Position numbers and translations under genes: made by a program. The notes beneath the pieces are model-generated. The model made no database searches. It saw only the letters and a program-made list of their open reading frames with translations, and was not told the origin of the DNA. Of a stretch of DNA of 64,000 nt, positions 33,377 to 45,294 are shown piece by piece (within the stretch, counting starts at the first letter, position 1; the number at the start of each line of letters is the position of its first letter). Source of the stretch: Myxococcales bacterium (GTDB lineage Bacteria > Myxococcota_A > Polyangia > Haliangiales > Haliangiaceae); the NCBI GenBank assembly GCA_016707895.1, contig JADJGV010000001.1:228501-292500 (forward strand), given 5' to 3'.

Positions 33377-33907
33377 ATGCGCTCCGTCGTCGTCGTCCTC
33401 GCGCTGTGCGCCGCGCTCGTCGGCCTCGCCACCGCTCGCCCCGACGTGCCGCTGCCGCGCGCCTTGAAGGACGTGCGCTACCACGACGGCCAGGCCTGCT
33501 GGAAGGTCACCGGCGCCGCCGGCTGCAACGTCCACGGCTGCTGGAAGAACGGCGGCGGCTGCAACGTCCACGGCTGCTGGAACGGCCCGCGCGGCAGCTG
33601 CACCGTCCACGGCTGCACCGACAACGGCACCTGCACCGTCGACGGCTGCCCGCGCGGCCGGGTGCGCGCCCGCACGGTGTGCGTGCCCGAGGACGAGCTG
33701 GCCGACGTGCTCGGCTACGATCCCGACGGCGCCGGCGGCTGCAACGTCCACGGCTGCTGGGACGCCGGCGGCGGGTGCAACGTCCACGGCTGCTGGTCGC
33801 ACCTCGGCGGGTGCAACGTCCACGGTTGCTGGGACAGCCCGCTCGGCGCGTGCACCGTCCACGGCTGCTCCGACCGCGGCGTGTGCAGCGTCCACGGCTG
33901 CCCGTGA
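33377..33907 (+). CDS. Secreted CxVHGC-repeat protein, unknown family
   Basis: 176 residues. MRSVVVVLALCAALVGLATA is a Sec signal. The mature protein carries nine copies of C-x-V-(H/D)-G-C with Cys pairs at 50/55, 62/67, 75/80, 86/91, then 122/127, 134/139, 146/151, 159/164 and 170/175. Five copies read GCNVHGCW. Spacing is 12, 13, 11 in block one and 12, 12, 13, 11 in block two, so the second block is a duplicate of the first with one extra unit. A short linker (VCVPEDELADVLGYDPDG) separates them. In total 20 mature Cys and 8 motif His are present, which suits metal binding, a disulfide-laddered solenoid or a modified peptide. I do not recognise the family. It is next to a DsbA-like lipoprotein and a DUF3108 lipoprotein. 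Confidence 0.85.
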   Translation: MRSVVVVLALCAALVGLATARPDVPLPRALKDVRYHDGQACWKVTGAAGCNVHGCWKNGGGCNVHGCWNGPRGSCTVHGCTDNGTCTVDGCPRGRVRARTVCVPEDELADVLGYDPDGAGGCNVHGCWDAGGGCNVHGCWSHLGGCNVHGCWDSPLGACTVHGCSDRGVCSVHGCP

Positions 33908-33910
33908 TGG

Positions 33911-33916
33911 TAGGCT
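33911..33916 (+). promoter_or_regulatory. -10 hexamer TAGGCT, leaderless-type
   Basis: TAGGCT with 6 bases to the GTG at 33923, right after the stop of the CxVHGC gene. Confidence 0.4.
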
Positions 33917-33922
33917 CGGCGC

Positions 33923-34756
33923 GTGCAACGCCTCGCGCCGCTCTGCTTCGCGCTCCTCATCTCCGCTTGTGGCTCGACGGCCAAGCCCCTGGACCCGCCC
34001 GGCGGCGGTAGCGGCACCGGCACCGGCACCGACGTCGCCCCGGCCGCGCCGACGGTCATCGCCAACCCCGGCGAGCAGATGATCTATCGGATCAGCCTGC
34101 ACGGCATCGACGTCGCGGAGTTCACGGTGTCGATCGGCGCCGCCACCACGCTCGACGGCAAGCCGGTGATCCCGGTGCAGACCCACGCGGTCAGCTCGCC
34201 GCTCTTGACGTTGTTCCACAAGGTCGACGACACGCTCGCGACCTGGATCGACCCCACCACCGGCAAGCCGGTCGCGTTCCGCGCCAAGGAGATGGCGTCG
34301 GCCAAGAGCGACGCGGTCGAGGAGACCAACGTGGCCTTCGCGCCCGGCAAGTTCCAGGTGAAGGTGCTGCGCGACGGCCAGCCGCTCGATGAGGAGCAGC
34401 AGGTCAAGCACGAGATCTACGACGTGCCGTCGATGCTGGTGTTCGTGCGCGGCTGGGACGACGCCGCCGGCACCAAGACCACCGTCGACGTCATGCGCAG
34501 CCGCACCGCGTGGCGGGTCGACTTCACGATCGGTGATCACGAGGGCGTGACCACCGCGCTCGGCGATCTCCAGGCCGTGCGCTACGACGGCGAGGGCGTG
34601 CGCATCCTGCGCAGCGGCGAGATCGACCCCGACTCGGATCGCCGCCGGTTCTCGATGTGGATCTCCGACGACGCCGACCGCGTGCCGGTGCGGCTGGTCG
34701 CCCACACCGACTACGGCGACATCCGCATGGACCTGGTCGACTACCGGGCCGAGTAG
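33923..34756 (+). CDS. DUF3108 lipoprotein
   Basis: 277 residues from GTG. VQRLAPLCFALLISACGSTA is a lipoprotein signal. EQMIYRISLHGIDVAEFTVSIG and DYGDIRMDLVDYRAE at the two ends frame a DUF3108 domain, a beta-rich family of periplasmic or outer-membrane-associated proteins of unknown function. A Gly/Thr-rich spacer follows the lipid anchor. It begins 15 bases after the CxVHGC gene, and a TAGGCT hexamer suggests it can also be transcribed alone. No catalytic motif is visible. Confidence 0.82.
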   Translation: MQRLAPLCFALLISACGSTAKPLDPPGGGSGTGTGTDVAPAAPTVIANPGEQMIYRISLHGIDVAEFTVSIGAATTLDGKPVIPVQTHAVSSPLLTLFHKVDDTLATWIDPTTGKPVAFRAKEMASAKSDAVEETNVAFAPGKFQVKVLRDGQPLDEEQQVKHEIYDVPSMLVFVRGWDDAAGTKTTVDVMRSRTAWRVDFTIGDHEGVTTALGDLQAVRYDGEGVRILRSGEIDPDSDRRRFSMWISDDADRVPVRLVAHTDYGDIRMDLVDYRAE

Positions 34757-34769
34757 CCCGCCGAAAAAG

Positions 34770-37004
34770 ATGCCCCGGCGGTCGCCCCGTGGCACCACCC
34801 GGAGGATGGGACGCCTCCCGGTCGCCGCCACGGTCACCTCCACGTTCGCCGCGCTGACGCTGGCCTGCGGCAGCCACGGCGGCGCGCCGTCGCCGACCGG
34901 CACCACCGACCCGCGCGCCGCCGCCGCGCCGGCCGCGGCCCCCGGCGCCGACCCCGCGGCTCCCGCTGCCCCCGCCGCGCCGGCCCCGCCGCCGGTCTCG
35001 CTGGCCGCGACGCCCCGCCTCGACCTCGACGCCAACCGGCCCCGCTGGCACGTCTACGACCGCGGCCTGGTGCTGCCGATCGCCACCGAGGGCCTGCGCA
35101 AGTACGATCAAGCGTACCGCTCGCCGTGGAGCGCGGTGCGCGGCGCCGGCGCCGACGCCTACCGCACGCTGCGCGGCGCCACCACGCTGAGCTTCCCGTG
35201 GACCGCCGCCGACGGCGACGGCGCCGCCGAGCTGATCGTGCGCGGCCGGGGCCTGGCCAAGCTGCGGGTCAGCCTCGACGGCCGCCGCCTCGCCGCGCCG
35301 ACCGTCGCCGAGAGCGAAGCCCGGATCGCGGTCCCCGCGGGCGCGCTGACCGCCGGCGAGCACGCGCTGACCGTCGCCGCCAGCGGCGACACCCGCTGGC
35401 AGACGATCGAGCTCGCGCCGGCCGGCGCCACCGCCTGCGCGACGCCCGGCACCTGGCGCAAGGTCGCGCTGTACACCGAGCTGCCGCCGGGCGCGCAGTT
35501 GATCCTGGCGCAGCCCGCGAGCGGCGGCCCCCCCGCCGCCACCGACGCGCCGGTCCGCGTCACGCTCACCGACGAGGACGGCGCCGTCCGCGAGGTCTAC
35601 GCCGGTCCGCTCGGCGGCCTGGCCACGCCGCGCGCGCTGCCGATCGCCGCCGATCACGTCGCGCGCCTCGACCTCGCCGCCGACGGCTGCGCCGCGTGGG
35701 AGCACCTGCAGATCGCGGTCGCCACCAGCCAGCGCCCGGTGCCGGCGCCGGCGCCGGTCGACAACGTCGTGCTGCTCGTCGTCGACACGCTGCGCGCCGA
35801 TCGCCTGGCCGCCTACGGCCCGACCCGGGTCCAGACCCCGCGGCTGACCGCCGCCGCCGCCCGCGGCGCGGTGTTCCTGCGCCACCAGTCGATGGCGCCG
35901 TCGTCGCCGCCGTCCCACGCCACCATCCACACCGGCCAGATCCCCCGGGTCCACGGCATCGCCGGCGACGACGGGACGCTCGGCGCCGACACGCCGATCC
36001 TGTCGGCGCTCCTGGCCCGCGCCGGCTTCGCCACCCACTACGTCGGCAACAACGACTTCGCGATGAGCCGCTTCAAGCAGGTCGGCAAGTGGGCCAGCTT
36101 CGAGACGCCCTACTACGCCCACGGCAAGGACTGCGCGCCGATCGTCGAGCGCGCGCTGGCCCACGCCACCGCCGCCCAGGCCGCCGGCAAGCGGTTCTTC
36201 GTGTCGCTCTTGCCGATCGAGCCCCACGTCGCGTACCGCTTCCACGACGGCGTCACCGACGCCTACTGGCCCGGCCCGTGGCCCAAGCCGTTCGCCAAGG
36301 TGGTGACCGGCGCGCACCTCGGCCGCCTCAAGTCGATGAGGCTCACCGCCGACGACTGGCAGCGCCTGCGCGCGCTGTACGACGGCGAGGTCACGCACAT
36401 GGACGCGTGCTACGGCGCCCTCGAGGACGGCCTGCGCGCCGCCGGCCTGCTCGATCGCACCGCGGTGATCATCGCGTCGGATCACGGCGAGGGCCAGGGC
36501 GAGCGCGGCGGCCGCGCCGGCCACGCCTACAGCCTCAACCGCGAGCTCGTCGCCACGCCGCTGATCGTGATCGGCGGCGTCGCGCCCGGGCCGGTGACCG
36601 CGCCGACCTCCAACCTCGACCTGGCGCCGACGGTGCTGGCGCTGCTCGGCCAGCCCGCCGACCCGCGCATGCAGGGCGCGAACCTGCTGCCGCTCGCCGG
36701 CGACCGCCCGCTCGCGCCGTCGATCGTCGCCAGCGAGTACGGCAAGAGCTACGCGCTGCGGGCGTCGCGCTGGCAGCTGGTGGTCGACTACGACGGCGAC
36801 CAGCACCTGTACGACGTCGCGGTCGATCCCGACGAGGAGCACGACGCGGTCGCGACCGCGCCGATCGCGCTGCGCTACCTGCGCGACGCCGCCGGCCTGT
36901 ACCTCGCGCACCGCACGCGGTGGCACGCCGCGCGCTGGGGCAACCTGGCCGACCTCGCGCCGGGCAACCCGCTCGCCGAGACCGCGCTACCATCGGCGCC
37001 ATGA
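34770..37004 (+). CDS. Sulfatase/alkaline-phosphatase-superfamily lipoprotein
   Basis: 744 residues from the first ATG; an in-frame ATG at 34806 gives a more compact signal. FAALTLACGSHGG is the lipobox. Residues 55-320 form a beta-sandwich-like N-terminal part. The catalytic domain has VVLLVVDTLRADRL (metal Asp), MAPSSPPSHATIHTGQIP at the nucleophile site, VIIASDHGEGQGERGG (metal Asp/His) and LDLAPTVLALLGQP. True sulfatases need C/S-x-P-S-R for formylglycine; here the site has Ser and the Arg is His, so a Ser/Thr-type phospho- or sulfo-transfer enzyme is more likely. Anchored in the envelope. The ATGA overlap couples it to the hotdog gene downstream. Confidence 0.82.
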   Translation: MPRRSPRGTTRRMGRLPVAATVTSTFAALTLACGSHGGAPSPTGTTDPRAAAAPAAAPGADPAAPAAPAAPAPPPVSLAATPRLDLDANRPRWHVYDRGLVLPIATEGLRKYDQAYRSPWSAVRGAGADAYRTLRGATTLSFPWTAADGDGAAELIVRGRGLAKLRVSLDGRRLAAPTVAESEARIAVPAGALTAGEHALTVAASGDTRWQTIELAPAGATACATPGTWRKVALYTELPPGAQLILAQPASGGPPAATDAPVRVTLTDEDGAVREVYAGPLGGLATPRALPIAADHVARLDLAADGCAAWEHLQIAVATSQRPVPAPAPVDNVVLLVVDTLRADRLAAYGPTRVQTPRLTAAAARGAVFLRHQSMAPSSPPSHATIHTGQIPRVHGIAGDDGTLGADTPILSALLARAGFATHYVGNNDFAMSRFKQVGKWASFETPYYAHGKDCAPIVERALAHATAAQAAGKRFFVSLLPIEPHVAYRFHDGVTDAYWPGPWPKPFAKVVTGAHLGRLKSMRLTADDWQRLRALYDGEVTHMDACYGALEDGLRAAGLLDRTAVIIASDHGEGQGERGGRAGHAYSLNRELVATPLIVIGGVAPGPVTAPTSNLDLAPTVLALLGQPADPRMQGANLLPLAGDRPLAPSIVASEYGKSYALRASRWQLVVDYDGDQHLYDVAVDPDEEHDAVATAPIALRYLRDAAGLYLAHRTRWHAARWGNLADLAPGNPLAETALPSAP

Positions 37005-37492
37005 CCGCCCCCGAGGACGAGGCCGCCGCGGCCCGCCGCCGCGACCGCCGGCTGGCGATGGCCCGCGCCTTCGCCGACAACGTCCCGCACAACCACGCGC
37101 TGGGCATCGTCATCGAGGCGATGGGCGACGCCACCGCGCGGTTCCGGCTGCCCTACGCCGCCAAGCTGGTCGGCAACCCCGAGACCGGCGTGCTCCACGG
37201 CGGCGCGATCACCGCGCTGCTCGACGCCTGCGCCGGCGCCGCGGTGTTCGCCGCGCTGCCGCAGCTGCAGCCGATCGCCACGCTCGATCTGCGCATCGAC
37301 TACCTGCGCCCGGCCGAGCCCGGCCGCGACGTCTGGGCCGAGGCCACCTGCCACCACACCAGCAAGAACGTCGCGTTCGTGCGCGCGCTGGCGTTCCACG
37401 CCGACGGCGAGGCGCCGATCGCCACCGCCGCCGGCACGTTCATGATCGCCACCAAGCTCGGCACCGTGGCCCCGCGCGGCGGTGGCGCGTGA
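37001..37492 (+). CDS. PaaI-type hotdog thioesterase
   Basis: 163 residues. LGIVIEAMGDATARFRLPY, VLHGGAITALLDACAGAAVF, and LDLRIDYLRPAEPGRDVWAEA show the hotdog fold, with the G-x-L-H-G-G/T active-site turn of PaaI-like acyl-CoA thioesterases. The ATG overlaps the sulfatase stop (ATGA) and its end overlaps the next hotdog gene (GTGA), so the three are coupled. It likely hydrolyses an aromatic or medium-chain acyl-CoA. The link with the upstream sulfatase-like protein is unexplained. Confidence 0.87.
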   Translation: MTAPEDEAAAARRRDRRLAMARAFADNVPHNHALGIVIEAMGDATARFRLPYAAKLVGNPETGVLHGGAITALLDACAGAAVFAALPQLQPIATLDLRIDYLRPAEPGRDVWAEATCHHTSKNVAFVRALAFHADGEAPIATAAGTFMIATKLGTVAPRGGGA

Positions 37493-37929
37493 CGATGCTC
37501 GGCCACATCCTCGCCGCCCGCGCCGCCGGCGAGCCCGACCGCCTGCTGGCGGCGATCCCCTACGCGCAGTTCCTCGGGCTGTCGGCCAGCCTCGACAGCG
37601 GCGAGCTGTTGACGACGATGCGCTACGCGCCGCACCTGATCGGCAACCCGGCGCTGCCGGCGCTGCACGGCGGCACGCTGGGCGCGCTGCTCGAGTCGGC
37701 GGCGGTGTTCTCGCTCCTGTGGGCGGCCGAGACCGCGGTCCTGCCCAAGACCATCACGATCACCGTCGACTACCTGCGCTCCGCGGGCCCCAAGGACACC
37801 CACGCCCGCGGCATCGTCACCCGCCTCGGCCGCCGCGTCGCCGCCGTCCGCGTCGAGGCCTGGCAAGACGACCGCAGCCAGCTGTGCGCCACCGCCACCG
37901 CGCACTTCTTGATCAAGCGCGAGGGCTGA
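37489..37929 (+). CDS. PaaI-type hotdog thioesterase, second copy
   Basis: 146 residues from GTG. ALHGGTLGALLESAAVFSLLW and ITITVDYLRSAGPKDTHARG match the same family as the preceding protein, with about the same spacing of motifs. The two probably form a homo- or hetero-oligomer, since hotdog enzymes work as dimers and adjacent paralogues often pair. An alternative ATG six bases on is possible. The convergent phosphatase gene ends 13 bases beyond. Confidence 0.87.
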   Translation: MTMLGHILAARAAGEPDRLLAAIPYAQFLGLSASLDSGELLTTMRYAPHLIGNPALPALHGGTLGALLESAAVFSLLWAAETAVLPKTITITVDYLRSAGPKDTHARGIVTRLGRRVAAVRVEAWQDDRSQLCATATAHFLIKREG

Positions 37930-37942
37930 GCCGCTCGCCCGC

Positions 37943-39643
<1,701 letters not shown>

Positions 39644-39731
39644 CACTGGGGTCCGCCCGACGAGCTTGCCGCTGTGGGCGCCGCGACGCAACCCCAGGGC
39701 CCCAAAGCGCGCAGGCGCCGGGAGCCTGGGC

Positions 39732-39737
39732 TATGCT
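39732..39737 (+). promoter_or_regulatory. -10 hexamer TATGCT, leaderless-type
   Basis: TATGCT with 8 bases to the GTG at 39746. The same hexamer precedes the NCS1 permease at 60507. Confidence 0.45.
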
Positions 39738-39745
39738 CGGGGCCC

Positions 39746-41497
39746 GTGTCCCGCGCTCGACTCGCCGCCCCGATCCTTGCGGCCTCGGCCGTGTTCGCGT
39801 CCCCGGTGGCCGCCGATCCACCGCGCCGCGTCGAGGTCGGTGGCTTCCTCGGCCTCGACTATTTCGGCGACGACATCGAGCTGGGCAACTCGTGGGCCCC
39901 AGAGCAGGTGCCGGGCACGTCGCTGTTGCTCGGCGGGCGCGTCGGCTTCATCGCCTTCCCCGACCTCCTGCGCGCGTCGAGCTACGATCCCCAGCTCGGC
40001 GTCGAGGCCGAGGGCAAGCTGGCGCTCGCGGCGACCGGCGAGTCCGACGAGGGCGGCCGCGGCTCGTTCGCCGCGCCGGTGCTGGGCTGGCGCGTCCACG
40101 CGATCGCCCGGCTGAAGTCGAGCTACCTGTTGACCCCGCACCTGGTGGTCGGCGTCGGCGGCGAGAGCGTGCTCACCGGCTCGCCGTTCATGGCCGACGA
40201 CACCGACGCCGCCTTCTACTGGGGGCCGGGGGTGTCGTGGAAGCTGACCGATCGGCTCGACGGCCGCGTCGACCTCCGCCACGGCCTGACCGCCGGCCGC
40301 GTCGACGACGTGGTGTCGACCTTCGAGGTCCACTTCGGCGTCCAGACCGGCTGGGACCTGCAGCCAGGCAAGGCCGCGCCGCCGCGCCCGCCGGTCGACA
40401 CCGACGGCGACGGCCTGGTCGATCCCGACGACGACTGCCCCAAGGAGGCCGAGACGGTCAACGGCTTCCGCGACCGCGACGGCTGCCCCGACGTCGCCGA
40501 TCGCGACGGCGACGGCATCCTCGACCCCGACGACCAGTGCGTCGACGAGCCCGAGACCGAGAACGACATCGACGACGCCGACGGCTGCCCCGAGATCGAC
40601 TTCGACGGCGACGGCCTGCTCGGCTCGCAGGACGGCTGCCCGCAGGCCGCCGAGGACTTCGACCGCTTCCAGGACGAGGACGGCTGCCCGGATCTCGACA
40701 ACGACGGCGACGGCAAGCCCGACATGTCCGACGTCTGCCCGAGCGAGCCCGAGACCTACAACGGCTTCGACGACGAGGACGGCTGCCCCGACGAGGTGCC
40801 GAAGATCGTCAAGCAGTTCACCGGCGTCATCGACGGCATCACCTTCGACTTCGGCAAGGCGCGCATCCGCCCGAAGTCGAAGAAGACGCTCAACGCGGCG
40901 GCGGCGATCCTGCGCGAGTACGCCGCGATCCGCATCCGCATCGAGGGCCACACCGACGATCGCGGCGCCCGCGAGCGCAACATGGCGCTGTCGCAGAAGC
41001 GCGCCGACGCGGTGAAGTGGTACCTGGTCGATCAGGGCATCGCCGCCGACCGCATCGAGACCGTCGGCCACGGCCCCGACGTGCCCCGCGCCTCGAACAA
41101 GACCAACAAGGGCCGCGCCCAGAACCGCCGGATCGAGTTCCACATCCTGATCTCGGACCAGAGCGGCACCGTCACGTCGCCGACGCCGGGCACCCAGCCG
41201 ACGCCGCCGGCGCCCGAGCCGGCCCCGCCGACGCCGCCGACGCCCGAGGCCCAACCGGCACCGCCGACGCCGGCCCCGCCGACGCCGGCCCCGCCGACGC
41301 CGGCCCCCGACGCTCAGCCCGCCCCGCCCGCGCCGACGCCGGAGGCCCAGCCGACGCCGCCCGCGCCCGCCCCGCCCGCGCCCGCGCCCGCGCCGACGCC
41401 GCCCGACATCCAGCCGGCGCCCACCCCGGCCCCCCCGCCGCCGTCGCCGCCGATCAGCCCGCCGGGCACCACGCCGCCGATCAGCGATCACCGCTAA
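39746..41497 (+). CDS. OmpA-family outer-membrane protein with thrombospondin type 3 repeats
   Basis: 583 residues from GTG. A signal peptide (LAAPILAASAVFASPVAA) precedes a beta-barrel-like region (GGFLGLDYFGDDIELGN, VVGVGGESV). Residues 215-355 hold Ca-binding TSP3 repeats (DTDGDGLVDPDDDCP, DRDGDGILDPDDQC, DFDGDGLLGSQDGCP, DNDGDGKPDMSDVCP). The OmpA domain follows (VIDGITFDFGKARIRPKS, IRIEGHTDDRGARERN, NRRIEFHI) and binds peptidoglycan. A Pro-rich tail of about 110 residues has PTPAPP repeats. It tethers outer membrane to cell wall. The divergent neighbour is the PPP phosphatase, 102 bases away. Confidence 0.9.
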   Translation: MSRARLAAPILAASAVFASPVAADPPRRVEVGGFLGLDYFGDDIELGNSWAPEQVPGTSLLLGGRVGFIAFPDLLRASSYDPQLGVEAEGKLALAATGESDEGGRGSFAAPVLGWRVHAIARLKSSYLLTPHLVVGVGGESVLTGSPFMADDTDAAFYWGPGVSWKLTDRLDGRVDLRHGLTAGRVDDVVSTFEVHFGVQTGWDLQPGKAAPPRPPVDTDGDGLVDPDDDCPKEAETVNGFRDRDGCPDVADRDGDGILDPDDQCVDEPETENDIDDADGCPEIDFDGDGLLGSQDGCPQAAEDFDRFQDEDGCPDLDNDGDGKPDMSDVCPSEPETYNGFDDEDGCPDEVPKIVKQFTGVIDGITFDFGKARIRPKSKKTLNAAAAILREYAAIRIRIEGHTDDRGARERNMALSQKRADAVKWYLVDQGIAADRIETVGHGPDVPRASNKTNKGRAQNRRIEFHILISDQSGTVTSPTPGTQPTPPAPEPAPPTPPTPEAQPAPPTPAPPTPAPPTPAPDAQPAPPAPTPEAQPTPPAPAPPAPAPAPTPPDIQPAPTPAPPPPSPPISPPGTTPPISDHR

Positions 41498-41505
41498 GCC
41501 GCGGG

Positions 41506-42062
41506 TCAGCCGCGGCGGACCAGCGCCCGCGCCCACGCCGCGTACTCGCGGACCGCCCAGCGGATCGCGCGGCCCGGGTCCTGGCGCTCGAGGCCGTCGG
41601 CGGCGTGCGCGACCCGCACGTCGAAGCCTTGGGCGCGGAACAGCCACGCCGCGCGCCGCGCGTGGAAGCGCTGGGTCGCCAGCCACACCGCGCGCGCGTC
41701 GGGCACCAGCGCGCGGACGAAGGCGGCGTTGTCCGCGGTCGAGCGCGCGCGGTCCTCGATCAGGATCGCCGCGGCGTCGACGTGCGCCGCGCGCAGCGCC
41801 TCGGCCATCGCCGCCGCCTCGCTGCGCCGCGCGCCGCGGGTCAGGCCGCCGGTCACGATCACGCGCGCGCCGCCGCCGGCGTGCCACAGCGCCGCGGCCA
41901 CCGCGACCCGCTCGGCCACGACCACGCCCGGCTGGCCATCGGGCGCCAGCGGCGCGCCGAGCACGACGATCGCGTCGCGGCGCTCGCAGCGCGGCAGCGG
42001 CGCGGCGATCGCGTCGCCCGCCGCCAGCGGGGCGGTGAGCCACCCGGCCAGCGCTCGCCGCA

Positions 42063-42066
<4 letters not shown>
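41506..42066 (-). CDS. DUF218/YdcF-like protein
   Basis: 186 residues. AIVVLGAPLAPDGQPGVVVAERV, VIVTGGLTRGARRSEAAAMAEAL, and LIEDRARSTADNA, followed by VWLATQRFHARRAAWLFR, are the DUF218 signatures (SanA/ElyC/YdcF family). These proteins bind nucleotides or act in envelope polysaccharide biology. No clear transmembrane helix is present at the N-terminus beyond a short hydrophobic run. The ATG overlaps the stop of the M28 peptidase (ATGA), so the three genes 43541-45172, 42063-43544 and this one form an operon. Confidence 0.85.
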
Positions 42067-43540
<1,474 letters not shown>

Positions 43541-43544
<4 letters not shown>

Positions 43545-45172
43545 GACACGCTCGCGTCGGCCTGCGGCTCGGCCTCGACCTCGATCGCCGCGCCCAGCCG
43601 CCGCGCGATCTGCGCGCACAGCTCGACGTGCGCCAGCAACGGCGTCGCCGCCGACGCCGGCAGCGCGCGCCGCGCCGACAGCTCGGTCAGCGGCAGCAGC
43701 TCGTCGACGCCGGCGCCGTGGCCGGGGTAGACGCGGTGGCGCAGCGCCTCACCCGGCCAGCCCGCCAGCCAGCCCTCGACGCCGGCGGCCAGCTTCGCGC
43801 GATCGGCGGCGTCGATCGCCGCGGTCAGCGCCGCGCGATCGCCGCGGCAGCGGAACCGGGCGTCGAACACCGCGTCGTCGACGACGAAGCCGACGCCGGC
43901 CGGGGCCGGGGGCTCGGGGTGGCCGCCGGGCTGCCGCGCGACCAGCGCCCACCGCGGCGCCGCGGCGCTCTCGCGCCCGCAGATCAGATCGACCGAGACG
44001 ACGCAGCCGGCGACCCGGGTCACGCACAGCCGCACCGGCACGCCGGCGCGCTCGGCCAGCACCACCGTCGCGATCTGGCCGTGGTCGCCGCGCACCGACA
44101 CCGCGCTCACCTCGCCGCCGTCGGCGCGCATCCGGGTCACGACCTGCCCGACGAAGCCGTGCCAGATCTCGTCGTCGATCATCGGCGTCGCCGGCCCCCA
44201 GGCCCGGCGCTCCTCGCGCTCGGCCTCGCTGGCGTCGGCCATCGCCAGGATGCCGGCGGCGGCCACCGCGAAGTTCATCGGCCAGCCGAAGCCGACGCCG
44301 CCCAGCACCACCAGGCCCAGCCCGATGCCGAGCCGCCGCCGCGCCGGCGTCGGCGCCGTGAGGCACGCGACGATCGTCCAGGCCACGGTCGCGAACGCGA
44401 GCAGGTAGAAGGCGATCCACCGGCTGGCCGCGCGCGGCTCGAGATCGAGGCCCAGGCCGCGGTTGATCGCGGCGATCGTCGACAGGTAGTCGAGGCTGAG
44501 CAGCACCGCGCCGGTCGCCGCCACCGCCAGCCCGGCGATGAACGGCGCCGGGCGCACCACCGTGCGCGCCAGCGGCCGGGGCGCCAGCAGGTACGGCGAC
44601 GCCAGGGCCGCCACGGTCACCGCCAGGCGGGTCGCCGCGCCGAAGCTAGCGCGGGCCGCGCCGTCGAAGAGCTCGGCCTCGCTCCACAGCCGCCGGGTCA
44701 GGAGCGCGCCGCCGCCGTAGATCAGCAGCGGCAGCGCGACGGTGGTGACGCCCAGCGACGTCATCCACCCGGCCCGACGCCACCACGTCATGAACACCGC
44801 CGTCGCGGCCACGCCGGCCAGCCCGCCCCACACCAGCCACGGCGGCCCCGCGTGGTTGGTGGCGCCGCCAGCGACCGCCGCCGCCAGCGCCAGCGTGAAG
44901 ATGCCGGCCGGCACCAGCTCGACCCACGCGCGGCCGTCGCGCTTCGCCGCCTGGGCGTGCTCGAGCCGGCCGACCACCAGCGTCAGCACGCCGACCACGG
45001 TCACGAAGTACAGCAGGAACAGCGCGAGGTAATCGATCGCCACGAACCAGTCGGGCGGCGTCACCTTCTGCGGGACCCCGCGGATGATCTGCGGCTTCTT
45101 CTCCAGCCCCTTGACGATGATCCGGCCGACCAGCACCTCCGCCGCGACCGCGATGAGCAGGGTCCGCTCCAT
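43541..45172 (-). CDS. Membrane protein of unknown function
   Basis: 543 residues. About ten hydrophobic segments lie in the first 340 residues (WFVAIDYLALFLLYFVTVVGVL, AGIFTLALAAAVAGG, VALPLLIYGGGALL, WIAFYLLAFATVAWTIVACL and others). The last 200 residues are soluble and contain Cys residues and RRALPASAATPLLAHVELC. No family is recognised. The start could be 45202 or 45172; a TTGACG/TACGTT promoter places the transcript start near 45206, which excludes the ATG at 45241. It is the first gene of the operon with M28 peptidase and DUF218. Confidence 0.65.
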
Positions 45173-45212
45173 CGCACGGCGGGTCTGGGAATGGCCCTCC
45201 ATCGAAGGAAAA

Positions 45213-45241
45213 AACGTAGCCTCCAAAGGTAGTTGCGTCAA
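45213..45241 (-). promoter_or_regulatory. Promoter TTGACG-17-TACGTT
   Basis: On the minus strand TTGACG (45241-45236), a 17-base spacer, and TACGTT (45218-45213). The predicted start near 45206 serves the membrane-protein operon. Confidence 0.5.
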
Positions 45242-45281
45242 GGCGCGGGCGGTTTTCTGGAGCTGCTACATAGTTTCCTCA

Positions 45282-45287
45282 TATCCT
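45282..45287 (+). promoter_or_regulatory. -10 hexamer TATCCT, leaderless-type
   Basis: TATCCT in an unusually A/T-rich stretch, with 7 bases to the GTG at 45295. Confidence 0.45.
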
Positions 45288-45294
45288 ACATGTC

